Source: Viridibacterium sediminicola
GTDB lineage: Bacteria > Pseudomonadota > Gammaproteobacteria > Burkholderiales > Rhodocyclaceae
Assembly (NCBI RefSeq): GCF_039631295.1
Contig: NZ_JBDIVE010000002.1
Location: 248,001-312,000 of the forward strand
DNA: 64,000 nt
Reading direction: 5' to 3'
This document shows, piece after piece, positions 8,336 to 16,822 of this stretch. A program made the position numbers and the translations under genes. The notes beneath the pieces were generated by a model. That model made no database searches, was not told where the DNA came from, and saw nothing but the letters and a program-made list of their open reading frames with translations. The stretch's first letter is position 1; the number at the start of each line of letters is the position of its first letter.

Positions 8336-10918
8336 ATGAACGCGCCCGAAGTAATGCCCACGCGCAGCCAGATCGAGGCGCTGCGCAAGACCCTGAGCGA
8401 AGGCGGCCAACGGCTGCGCGAAGCCTACGAACACAATGCCCAGCCCGGTCAGCTGCTGCGCGGCCGCGCCAAGCTGGTCGATGGCGTGCTGGCCGAGCTG
8501 TGGCAGCGCTGCGCCCTGCCCGACACGCTGACCCTGGTGGCGGTCGGCGGCTATGGTCGCGGCGAGCTCTACCCTTGCTCCGACGTCGACATCCTGATCC
8601 TGCTGCCCGACGACGAGCCCGATGCGGCACTACGCAGCAAGATCGAGCGCTACATTGGCTTCCTCTGGGATCTGGGCCTGGACATCGGCCACAGCGTGCG
8701 CAGCGTCGCCGAGTGCATGAGTGAAGCGGCGCAGGATGTGACCATCCAGACCACACTGCTCGAATCGCGCAGCATCACCGGCAGCCTGCCGCTCTACCGC
8801 GAGTTCCTGCGCCAGCTCTACATCGAATTCAATCCCGAGTCCTTCTACCACGCCAAGTGCGCCGAGCAGGAACAGCGCTACAACCGCTTCAACCAGACGC
8901 CCTACGCGCTGGAGCCCAATTGCAAGGAGAGCCCGGGTGGGCTGCGCGACCTGCAGGTGATCATCTGGCTGAGCCTGTCGGCTGGCCTGGGCACGCGCTG
9001 GTCGAACCTGGTCAAGCACGATCTGATCACCGCCGAGGGCGCGCGCGAGCTGCGCAGCGCCGAACGCTTCATGCAGCATGTGCGGATCCGCCTGCACCAC
9101 CTCGCCAAGCGCCGCGAAGACCGCCTGATCTTTGACCTGCAGGAAGCGCTGGCGCGCGCCTTCAAGCTCGAAGCGAGCAAGGCCAAGCGCGCCTCCGAAG
9201 TGATGATGCAGCGCTACTACCGCGTCGCCAAGAAGATCACCCAGCTCAATCTGCTGATCCTGCAGAATATCGGCACGCGCTACGCGCCGCTGGCGCTGAC
9301 GGGCACGCGGCCGATCGACGAGAACTTCCAGGCCAGCGGCGAGCTGCTCGACATCGTCGATGAGAAAGTCTTCGAACGGAATCCCGGTGCGATCCTGCAA
9401 GCCTATCTGCTGATGCAGGAGCACTCCGAGCTCAAGGACATGAGCGCCCGCACGCTGCGCGCGCTGTGGCGCGGCCGCAAGCTGATCGATGCCAAGTTCC
9501 GCAAGGCCCCCGAGAATCACCGCAACTTCGTCGCCATCATCCAGCACAAGCGTGGCCAGACGCACGCCCTGCGGCGGATGAACCAGTTCGAGACCCTGGG
9601 CAGCTACATTCCCGCCTTTGGCCGCATCGTCGGCCAGATGCAGCACGACCTGTTCCACGTCTACACCGTCGATCAGCACATCCTGCAAGTGGTGCGTAAT
9701 GTGCGCCGCTTCGCGCTTGAAGAACACGCCCACGAATACCCGCTGCTGACCCGTCTGATGGCCGAATTCGAGCGCCCCTGGGTGCTCTATCTGGCGGCGC
9801 TGTTCCACGACATCGCCAAGGGCCGTGGCGGCGACCACTCCAAGCTGGGCATGGCCGACGCGCAGCGCTTCTGCCGCGAACACGGCCTGGGCAAGGAAGA
9901 TGTCGCCCTCGTGGTGTGGCTGGTCGAGCAGCACCTGACCATGTCGCAAGTGGCGCAGAAGCAGGATCTCACCGATCCCGACGTGATCCGCAACTTTGCG
10001 GCGCTGGCGCGCACCGAGCGGCGTCTGGTGGCGCTCTACCTGCTGACCCATGCCGACATCCGCGGCACCAGCCCGAAGGTGTGGAACGGCTGGAAAGGCA
10101 AGCTGCTCGAAGACCTTTTCATGGCCTCGCGCCAGCTGCTGCGCGGCGACACCCCGCAACAGGCACTGGGCCTCGACGAGCGCCAGCAACAGATTCGCGA
10201 ACGGCTGCGCTTCTACGGCCTGATGCCGGAAGTCGAGAAAGCGCTGTGGGCCGACCTCGACACGGTCTACTTCCTGCGCCACGACATCGAGGAAGTCGCC
10301 TGGCACACGCGCATGCTCTATCACCGTCCGCACGGCGAAGAGCCGATCGTCAAGGCGCGCCCGAGCCCGGTCGAAAAAGGTCTGCAGGTGATGGTCTACA
10401 CGCGCGACCAGAAAGATCTGTTCGTACGCCTGTGCGCCTTCTTCAGCCGCCTCGGCTACAGCATTCTCGACGCCAAGATCCACACCACCACCAAGGGCTA
10501 CGCGCTGGACAGCTTCGTCGTGCTCGATCCGGGGCAGGACACCGATTATCGCGACGTCATCGGCCTCATCGAACACGAGCTCACCGAGCGCCTGCGTCAT
10601 CAGGCGCCGATTGATGCGCCGACGCCCGGACGCGTGTCGCGCCAGCTCAAGCACTTCCCGCTGACGCCCTCGGTCAGCCTGCAGCCGGACGAGCGCGGCC
10701 AGCGCTTCATCCTGTCGATTGTCGCCGCTGACCGCCCCGGCCTGCTGTACACGATTGCGCGCACCCTGGCCGAGCATGGCGTCGAAGTGCATACAGCAAA
10801 AATCGTGACCCTCGGCGAGCGCGTCGAAGACACCTTCCTGGTCGCCTGCAGCGCGCTGGAGAACAGCGGCAAGACGGTGCAGCTCGAATCCGAGCTGATG
10901 GAGCGCCTGCGCGTCTGA
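8336..10918 (+). CDS. glnD: Bifunctional PII uridylyltransferase / uridylyl-removing enzyme
   Basis: GlnD senses glutamine and adds or removes UMP on PII proteins, setting nitrogen control. Domain order: nucleotidyltransferase with GGYGRGELYPCSDVDILIL, a central helical region, an HD phosphohydrolase (LAALFHDIAKGRGGDHS), and two C-terminal ACT domains (LFVRLCAFFSRLGYSILDAK and a second centred on RPGLLYTIARTLAEHG). The frame opens at 8216 inside map, but ATG 8336, just after the map stop, gives the normal 860 aa. Confidence 0.97.
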   Translation: MNAPEVMPTRSQIEALRKTLSEGGQRLREAYEHNAQPGQLLRGRAKLVDGVLAELWQRCALPDTLTLVAVGGYGRGELYPCSDVDILILLPDDEPDAALRSKIERYIGFLWDLGLDIGHSVRSVAECMSEAAQDVTIQTTLLESRSITGSLPLYREFLRQLYIEFNPESFYHAKCAEQEQRYNRFNQTPYALEPNCKESPGGLRDLQVIIWLSLSAGLGTRWSNLVKHDLITAEGARELRSAERFMQHVRIRLHHLAKRREDRLIFDLQEALARAFKLEASKAKRASEVMMQRYYRVAKKITQLNLLILQNIGTRYAPLALTGTRPIDENFQASGELLDIVDEKVFERNPGAILQAYLLMQEHSELKDMSARTLRALWRGRKLIDAKFRKAPENHRNFVAIIQHKRGQTHALRRMNQFETLGSYIPAFGRIVGQMQHDLFHVYTVDQHILQVVRNVRRFALEEHAHEYPLLTRLMAEFERPWVLYLAALFHDIAKGRGGDHSKLGMADAQRFCREHGLGKEDVALVVWLVEQHLTMSQVAQKQDLTDPDVIRNFAALARTERRLVALYLLTHADIRGTSPKVWNGWKGKLLEDLFMASRQLLRGDTPQQALGLDERQQQIRERLRFYGLMPEVEKALWADLDTVYFLRHDIEEVAWHTRMLYHRPHGEEPIVKARPSPVEKGLQVMVYTRDQKDLFVRLCAFFSRLGYSILDAKIHTTTKGYALDSFVVLDPGQDTDYRDVIGLIEHELTERLRHQAPIDAPTPGRVSRQLKHFPLTPSVSLQPDERGQRFILSIVAADRPGLLYTIARTLAEHGVEVHTAKIVTLGERVEDTFLVACSALENSGKTVQLESELMERLRV

Positions 10919-10941
10919 ATCAAGCGCAGGCCGAGGCCGCC

Positions 10942-11712
10942 TCAGGCCATATTCAGCGCCGCCAGGGTGTTGCGCCGGGTCGCCTCGATCAGCTCCTGCT
11001 CATCGATGCCGCGCAACTCGGCGAGCACGCTGGCGAAGCGGCGCAGTTCAGCGGGCTCGTTGCGGCCACGCGGCAACCAGGCCGGCGGAATATCCGGCGC
11101 ATCGGTTTCCAGAACCAGGGCATCGAGCGGCAAGCTGGCCGCCAGTTCGCGGATGCGCAGCGAACCGCTGTAAGTCATCGCCCCACCAAAACCCAGCTTG
11201 AAACCCAGATCGATGAAGGCCTGCGCCTGCTGGCGGCTGCCGTTGAAAGCGTGGGCGATGCCGCCACGCGGACGCTGACGGCGCAGGTATTTGAGAATGC
11301 GGTCTTGCGCGCGGCGCACATGCAGGATCACCGGCAGCTCGAATTGCCGCGCCAGCTTGAGCTGCGCGTCAAAAAACCATTCCTGCCGCGGCACATCGGC
11401 CCCCGCGACGAAACCATCGAGACCAATCTCGCCGACCGCGCAGGCCCCACCTGCGGCCAGCGCCTGCTGCAAGTGCTGCAGATCTTCCGGCTGCGCGGCA
11501 TCGACATACAGCGGATGAATGCCCAGCGCAAAGACGCTGCCCGGCAAGCTGGCGGCCATCTCGCGCACCACGCTGAAATTGCTGGCGGCGACCGCCGGCA
11601 GCACGAAGCGCGTAACGCCTGCTGCGTAAGCGCGCTGCACGACCGCATCGCGATCCGCCGCGAATTCAGCGGCATCCAGATGCAGGTGCGAGTCGATCAG
11701 CCCGGTCGACAT
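10942..11712 (-). CDS. TatD-family metal-dependent DNase/hydrolase
   Basis: The TIM-barrel metallohydrolase motifs are present: IDSHLHLD at the N-terminus, GEIGLD, the metal His in ILHVRRAQD, HAFNGS and LETDAPDIPP. TatD proteins act as Mg-dependent nucleases in DNA repair and quality control. ATG 11712 (MSTGLIDSH) is preferred over the frame opening at 11739; it overlaps the preceding lipoprotein gene by 16 bp. Full length at 256 aa. It converges with glnD. Confidence 0.9.
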   Translation of the reverse strand: MSTGLIDSHLHLDAAEFAADRDAVVQRAYAAGVTRFVLPAVAASNFSVVREMAASLPGSVFALGIHPLYVDAAQPEDLQHLQQALAAGGACAVGEIGLDGFVAGADVPRQEWFFDAQLKLARQFELPVILHVRRAQDRILKYLRRQRPRGGIAHAFNGSRQQAQAFIDLGFKLGFGGAMTYSGSLRIRELAASLPLDALVLETDAPDIPPAWLPRGRNEPAELRRFASVLAELRGIDEQELIEATRRNTLAALNMA

Positions 11713-12266
11713 CCACGCCCGGCATCGCCGGCCATCCATGCCGCACTATCGCCGGCCAGACGCTCCACCGCGCTGCGCAGTGCCAGCGCACCGTTGCCGG
11801 GACTGGTCTCGGCAAGCGGCACACTGATGTCGAAACTGCGCTGCGCCTGCAGGAGCGTGTTGTCGCGATACAGGCTGGCATCTGCGGAGAGCAGTGCGCG
11901 CGCCTTGCCAGCCGCGTCGATATCGATGATGAATTCGGCCAGGCTCAATTGCAGGCGGCAACGCGCCGTGCCTTCGAGACCGAATTTGCGCACCAGCGCG
12001 GCTTCGACCATGCTCGCCGGCGTCGCCGCCCAGCGGTTGTAGGCATAGCTGGCACGGCGCGTCGGCTGTGCGGCTTCACGATAAAGCATGGCCACGCCCG
12101 CCACCGTCGGCTGCGCCTGAACATGGATGGCGCGCAGCGGCACTGCGCTTTTCAGATCTGCCGGAAAGGGGCCGCCCAGATCGTGCTGGGTGACCGACGG
12201 CGCAGCGCCGGGCAAGGCGCAGGCGCCCAGCACGCACAGGCTGAGCAGGAGGAGAAGTCTGTTCAT
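11697..12266 (-). CDS. ABC-transport auxiliary lipoprotein (PqiC/ABC_trans_aux-like)
   Basis: This 189-aa protein has a lipoprotein signal peptide (LLLLLSLCVLGAC, lipobox LGAC with the acylated Cys near residue 16) and a globular domain of the type found at the end of Mce/Mla operons. It probably sits at the outer membrane and receives lipid from the MlaD-like protein encoded just upstream (4-bp overlap). The family assignment rests on the signal peptide, size and operon context rather than on a catalytic motif. Confidence 0.8.
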   Translation of the reverse strand: MNRLLLLLSLCVLGACALPGAAPSVTQHDLGGPFPADLKSAVPLRAIHVQAQPTVAGVAMLYREAAQPTRRASYAYNRWAATPASMVEAALVRKFGLEGTARCRLQLSLAEFIIDIDAAGKARALLSADASLYRDNTLLQAQRSFDISVPLAETSPGNGALALRSAVERLAGDSAAWMAGDAGRGCRPG

Positions 12267-13204
12267 TTCGAATCCTTCGGCGCCACTTCGCCCGGCCCCG
12301 GACGCGCCGCTTCGCGGCCCAGCAGCAAGCTCTGCGGCGCACGCTGCAAATCATCCAGCAAGACATTGAGCTGGGCCGAGCTGCCCTGCAATTGTTCGGT
12401 GAGCGCATTGACGCGCGGCAGGGTCTCGCCCAGCAAACCTGCTTGCAGATCCGCCCCCAGGCGGTCGATGCGGCCGCCGGCAGCGTCGATCTTGCCGACC
12501 GCACGGTTCCAGTTGTCGATGGTCGGTGGCAGCTGCTTGCTGACCGCCGCCATGTCGCTCATCGCACGGCGCATCTGCTCTGCGGCCTCGGGCGAAGCAA
12601 AACGGCGCAGATCACTGATCAAGGCCGGGGTTTGCGCCAGGGTCTTTTCCAGATGCGTGGTGCTGGCGGCCAGATTCTGCAAGACCTGGTTGATGCGCTC
12701 GACGTTCTCGGCACTGGCCAGTTGCGCGAATTTCTGCGAGGCGTCGTCCACCCGCCCGGCGATCTTGCGGCCGGTATCGCTGACCTGCTCCATCAGCCCC
12801 GGCCGCAGGGCGATGCGGATCGGCTCCTCGCCCTTGGGCAGCAGCGGGCGCTTGTCGGTGCCGGTGTCGTCGAGCGCGATGAAGGCATTGCCGGTCAGGC
12901 CCTGATAGCCCAGCGTCGCGTAGGTGCTGTGGGTGATCGGCACATCGCTGCGCACACGTACCTCGACCACCACCTTGTAGGGGTCCTCGTCATCCAGATC
13001 GATGGCCATCACGCGCCCCACGCGCACACCACGGAAACGCACCGCCGCCTGATTGGTCAGGCCGGTCACACCATTACGCGTTTCCAGCTGATAAATGCGG
13101 AACTCTTCGCCGCCGCCACCAAACCACCACAGCACAGACAGAATGCCGCCGACAAGCAGTACCGCAAAGAAACCGACCGCCAGCGCATGGGCACGATTTT
13201 CCAT
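12263..13204 (-). CDS. MlaD-family MCE protein (lipid-binding component of ABC transporter)
   Basis: It has one N-terminal transmembrane helix (about residues 8-27) followed by a single MCE domain (about 38-120) with VTGLTNQAAVRFRGVRVGRV and YQGLTGNAFIALDD, then a long helical tail (about 130-300) typical of periplasmic MCE proteins. It shuttles phospholipid between membranes. The order permease-ATPase-MCE-lipoprotein matches Mla-type systems. At 313 aa it is longer than E. coli MlaD because of the coiled tail. Confidence 0.92.
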   Translation of the reverse strand: MENRAHALAVGFFAVLLVGGILSVLWWFGGGGEEFRIYQLETRNGVTGLTNQAAVRFRGVRVGRVMAIDLDDEDPYKVVVEVRVRSDVPITHSTYATLGYQGLTGNAFIALDDTGTDKRPLLPKGEEPIRIALRPGLMEQVSDTGRKIAGRVDDASQKFAQLASAENVERINQVLQNLAASTTHLEKTLAQTPALISDLRRFASPEAAEQMRRAMSDMAAVSKQLPPTIDNWNRAVGKIDAAGGRIDRLGADLQAGLLGETLPRVNALTEQLQGSSAQLNVLLDDLQRAPQSLLLGREAARPGPGEVAPKDSK

Positions 13205-13214
13205 CAGTCAGTTC

Positions 13215-13994
13215 CTAGCGCCATGGCGTCACGAATTGTTCGCGCGCCGTCAGCGAGCGGAAAAAGGTTTCTACAAAGGGGTGATCCATGCACATGATTT
13301 CCTCGGTCGAGTCGATGGCCAGTATACGGCGATCTGCCAGCACCGCAACGCGGCTTGCCAGCGCTTGCAAGCTGTCGACATCATGGGTCACGAAGATCAC
13401 CGTCAGGCCCAGCGAATCATGCAAGCTGCGCACCAGGCGCACGAAGCCCGCACTGCGCTCGGGGTCGAGCCCCGCCGTCGGTTCGTCGAGCAGCAGCAGC
13501 TCCGGCTCCAGCGCCAGGGCACGTGCCAGGGCGGCGCGCTTGACCATGCCGCCGGAGAGCTCGGCCGGCATCAGCCAAGCCTGCTGCGCTTCGAGTTCAA
13601 CCAGCGCCAGACGACTCATGACAATGTCACGAATCTCGTCTTCATGCAGGCCGCCCAGCTCGCGCAACGGAAAAGCGATGTTGTCGTAGACGTTGAACGC
13701 GGAGAACAGCGCACCATGCTGGAACAGCATGCCGAAGCGCTGCCGCCGCAGGCGCCGCTCACGGTAACTGCCTTCGTTGTAGGTTTCACCAAACAAGCGC
13801 ACCGTGCCGGCATTCGGCGCTGACAGACCGGCGATATGGCGCAGCAAGGTGGTCTTGCCCTCGCCCGAGCCGCCGATGATGGCCAGCAAGTCGCCCGGCG
13901 GCACGCACAGATCAATCCCATCGTGCACGATCTGGCGGCCAAAGCGCGTCTTGACACCCGTCAGCTCGACCGGATTGACCAGCGGCAGACTCAT
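13215..13994 (-). CDS. MlaF-like ABC transporter ATPase
   Basis: A complete ABC nucleotide-binding domain: Walker A GGSGEGKTTLL, signature LSGGMVKRAALARAL (the GGM form is typical of MlaF), Walker B LLLLDEPTAGLDP and switch His in FVTHD. ATG 13994 (MSLPLVNPV) is chosen over the frame opening at 14135, which would overlap the permease; it leaves only a 4-bp overlap. It energises lipid transport with the permease and MCE protein around it. Confidence 0.93.
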   Translation of the reverse strand: MSLPLVNPVELTGVKTRFGRQIVHDGIDLCVPPGDLLAIIGGSGEGKTTLLRHIAGLSAPNAGTVRLFGETYNEGSYRERRLRRQRFGMLFQHGALFSAFNVYDNIAFPLRELGGLHEDEIRDIVMSRLALVELEAQQAWLMPAELSGGMVKRAALARALALEPELLLLDEPTAGLDPERSAGFVRLVRSLHDSLGLTVIFVTHDVDSLQALASRVAVLADRRILAIDSTEEIMCMDHPFVETFFRSLTAREQFVTPWR

Positions 13995-15106
13995 CGCGGC
14001 ACCCCGACGCCGCGCGTCAGCACCGCAAACATGGCATCGAGCAGAATCACGAAAGTGATGCTGCTCACCACGGCCGCCGTGGTATTGGCCGACAGGCTCT
14101 CGGTATTGGGTTTGACGCGCAAGCCGTAGTGACAACCGATCATCGAGATCGCCCAGCCGAACACCGCGCCCTTGCCCAGACCGATGGCGATATTGCCGAC
14201 CGGCACCACCGAGGGCAGGCGCTCCATGAAGCTGACCAGGTCGATATTGAGCTGCATCTTGGCCGCCACCGCCCCGCCGATCAGCGCCATGCTCGAGGTC
14301 CAGGCCACCAGCAGGGGCATTGCCAGGGTCAAGGCCATCACCTTGGGCAGGATCAGGCGCTGGTAGCGCGATACGCCCATCGCCGCCAGCGCATCGATCT
14401 CTTCAGTGACGCGCATCACGCCCAGCTGCGCAGTGATTGCCGAACCCGAACGCCCCGCCACCAGCACCGACACCAGCACCGGGCCAAGCTCGCGGATCAC
14501 ACCAAAGCCGAGGATGTTGATGAGAAAGTTTTCAGCGCCAAAATTCTGCAGCTGCAGCGCCGACAGATAACTGAGCACGATGCCGATCAGAAAACCCAGC
14601 AGGGCCGAGATCGGCAAAGCCTGTACGCCCATCTTGTAAAACGCGGCGGAAATCTCCAGCAAGGGAATTTCGCGCGGATGGGCAGGCAAGCGCCAGAACT
14701 CCAGGCTGACATGGCCGATCAGCTCGACCATGTCACGCACATGGGCCCAGGCGCCCAAAAAGGGCTTGCTCAGCTCCTTGAGACCCGCCCGCAAACCGGT
14801 AGCCGGCGCACGCGGCACGAAGGCCGGACGCCGGGCGATGCGTTCGAAGGCATCACGCAAACCCGCGGGCAGCTCCAGCGCGTCCGGATAGGTCTCGCCC
14901 CAGGCGCGCCACAGCAACAAGGCGCCGAATGAGTCCAGGCGCTGCACTTCCGCCAGGTCCCAGGCATCACTGCTCTTCACGCCGGCCAGGGCATGACGAA
15001 TGCTGCCCAGATGCGGCCGCAAGGCGCGCAGACTCCAGTCCCCCTGTGGCACCCAGCACGCCTCCCGGCGCGCCAGGCTGGGAGCGGAGGCGGCGCGGCG
15101 CGGCAT
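13991..15106 (-). CDS. MlaE-like ABC permease with N-terminal STAS (MlaB-like) domain
   Basis: The C-terminal two thirds is an MlaE permease (PISALLGFLIGIVLSYLSALQLQ, LVAGRSGSAITAQLGVMRVTEEIDALAAMG). The first 110 residues form a STAS-like domain with the core DLAEVQRLDSFGALLLWR. In E. coli that role is played by the separate protein MlaB, so this is a fused form known from other proteobacteria. ATG 15106 shares one base with the ppx stop, so the operon begins with or includes ppx. Confidence 0.9.
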   Translation of the reverse strand: MPRRAASAPSLARREACWVPQGDWSLRALRPHLGSIRHALAGVKSSDAWDLAEVQRLDSFGALLLWRAWGETYPDALELPAGLRDAFERIARRPAFVPRAPATGLRAGLKELSKPFLGAWAHVRDMVELIGHVSLEFWRLPAHPREIPLLEISAAFYKMGVQALPISALLGFLIGIVLSYLSALQLQNFGAENFLINILGFGVIRELGPVLVSVLVAGRSGSAITAQLGVMRVTEEIDALAAMGVSRYQRLILPKVMALTLAMPLLVAWTSSMALIGGAVAAKMQLNIDLVSFMERLPSVVPVGNIAIGLGKGAVFGWAISMIGCHYGLRVKPNTESLSANTTAAVVSSITFVILLDAMFAVLTRGVGVPR

Positions 15107-16617
15107 CAGCCCACCTCGGTGGCGCTGGACTGGCGGACCAGCTTGAGGCGCACACTGCGCCCCAGACGTGCCCACTGCTGCTCTTCTTCCTGCAGCGCGG
15201 CAGCCGTCAGCGGCATGCTGCGCAACCATTCGGCCGCAGCCATGATCAGCAGGCCGCCGCGCTTGTCGCGATCCAGGCGCACCGCGCCCTGCTGGTGTTC
15301 ATCACGCGCGCGATGCAGCAGCACCGCCAGACGCAGGCAGAGGATCAGATCCCAGTCGAGGCTGTCCGGGTCGATACTTTGCGCACGCTCCAGCTTGCCG
15401 CGATGGGCCAGCGCCAGCAGGGCCAGCCGCGCCTGATCCATACGCGAGAAACCGGGCATGTCGGCATTGGCGAGGATGTAAGCGGTGTGTTTGTGATAAC
15501 TGGCGTGGGCGACCGACAGGCCGATCTCGTGCAGCATCGCCGCCCATTCGAGGAAACGACGGTCGACGTTTTCACCATCGGCACAATCCGGATGCAATTG
15601 CGCCAGCAATTGCAGCGCGGTGTCAGCGACGCGGCGCAGCTGCTTGCGGTCGACCTGGTAGCGCTTGATGAAGGCTTCCACCGTGGCGTCGCGCAGATCG
15701 TGACGATGGTAGCGACCAAGCAGATCGTAGAGCACGCCCAGGCGCAACGCGCCGTCCGAGAACACCATGTGCTCCAGCTCGAATTCCTTGAACACCGCCG
15801 AGAGAATCGCCACGCCACCGGCAAACACCGGGATGCGGTCGGATTTGAGGCCGTCGAGATCGAGGCGCTCGACGCTGCCGGCCTTGAGCATCATGCTGCG
15901 CAGGCGCTCCAGACCGTCACGCGTGATGCCGCTGGGCGACAGACCATTGAGTTCGAGCACATCGCAGATCGCCTTGGCCGAACCGCTGGAGCCAACCGCC
16001 TGATCCCAGCCGGTATTGCGGTAGGCGCCGGCAATCGCCTGCAGTTGCTGGCGCGCGGCCAGCTCGGCCTCACGCAGATTGCTGCGGTCGACCAGACCAT
16101 CAGGGAAGAAGCGCAGGCTGTAACTGACGCAGCCCATGTAGAGCGATTCCAGATGCAAGGGGTCGAAGCTGCGGCCGATGATGAATTCGGTCGAACCGCC
16201 GCCGATGTCGACGACCAGCTGCTGCAGGTCCGGATCGGGCAAGGTGTGCGCCACGCCGACGTAGATCAGGCGGGCCTCCTCGCGGCCGGCGATGACTTCG
16301 ATCGGGAAGCCCAGCGCTTCCTCGGCCTGCACCAGGAATTCCGCCGCATTCTTGGCCACGCGCAGCGCATTGGTCGCCACTGCACGCACGGCCTCCGGCG
16401 CGAAACCACGCAGGCGCTCGTTGAAGCGGCGCAGTGCGGTGAGCGCGCGGGTCTGCGCGGCCAGGTCGAGCATCTTATCGGGCCCCAGGCCGGCGGCCAG
16501 GCGCACCGATTCCTTGAGATTGTCGAGCGGGTAGATCTGGTCCCCCACCACACGGCCAACGATGAGGCGGAAACTGTTGGAGCCGAGGTCAACCGCGCAG
16601 ACGAGTTCTTGAGTCAT
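15106..16617 (-). CDS. ppx: Exopolyphosphatase (Ppx/GppA family)
   Basis: Ppx hydrolyses terminal phosphates from polyphosphate. The ASKHA phosphatase start DLGSNSFRLIVG and the VVDIGGGSTEFIIG phosphate loop are intact, and the C-terminal region has an HD-like helical domain (MLHEIGLSVAHASYHKHTAY). Full length at 503 aa. It is divergent from ppk (gap about 205 bp), placing polyphosphate synthesis and breakdown back to back, and translationally coupled to the lipid-transport operon. Confidence 0.95.
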   Translation of the reverse strand: MTQELVCAVDLGSNSFRLIVGRVVGDQIYPLDNLKESVRLAAGLGPDKMLDLAAQTRALTALRRFNERLRGFAPEAVRAVATNALRVAKNAAEFLVQAEEALGFPIEVIAGREEARLIYVGVAHTLPDPDLQQLVVDIGGGSTEFIIGRSFDPLHLESLYMGCVSYSLRFFPDGLVDRSNLREAELAARQQLQAIAGAYRNTGWDQAVGSSGSAKAICDVLELNGLSPSGITRDGLERLRSMMLKAGSVERLDLDGLKSDRIPVFAGGVAILSAVFKEFELEHMVFSDGALRLGVLYDLLGRYHRHDLRDATVEAFIKRYQVDRKQLRRVADTALQLLAQLHPDCADGENVDRRFLEWAAMLHEIGLSVAHASYHKHTAYILANADMPGFSRMDQARLALLALAHRGKLERAQSIDPDSLDWDLILCLRLAVLLHRARDEHQQGAVRLDRDKRGGLLIMAAAEWLRSMPLTAAALQEEEQQWARLGRSVRLKLVRQSSATEVG

Positions 16618-16750
16618 GAATTAGCAAAGAAGAGGCAATGCAGATACGCAGGCCGCAATTGTAACGTGAGTTCAAGCGCTCCCTCGTGTTACCGATAAGA
16701 GTATGAATCGGCTACGACCCAGCGCAAACGGGAACTGCCTCGTCACGAAA

Positions 16751-16768
16751 CGGTCATGTAAATGTCAC
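16751..16768 (+). promoter_or_regulatory. Probable Pho box upstream of ppk
   Basis: CGGTCAT, a 4-bp spacer, then ATGTCAC. Two 7-bp direct repeats with a 4-bp gap are the PhoB-binding layout (CTGTCAT-N4-CTGTCA[C/T]), with a few mismatches. It lies 55 bp before the ppk start, which fits phosphate-starvation induction of polyphosphate metabolism. A possible -10 TAGAAC (16786) is somewhat farther than usual. Confidence 0.6.
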
Positions 16769-16822
16769 ACAATTGCCCCAGCGCCTAGAACCAGGCCCCG
16801 TTCAACGTCCGAAGACCTGCTC

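Noticed and set aside
7431..8756. 441-aa open frame antisense to map
   Set aside because: Overlaps map and the start of glnD on the opposite strand, with biased Arg/Ala composition and no recognisable domain.
8630..10792. 720-aa open frame antisense to glnD
   Set aside because: A GC-rich shadow of glnD with no motif; glnD has all family motifs.
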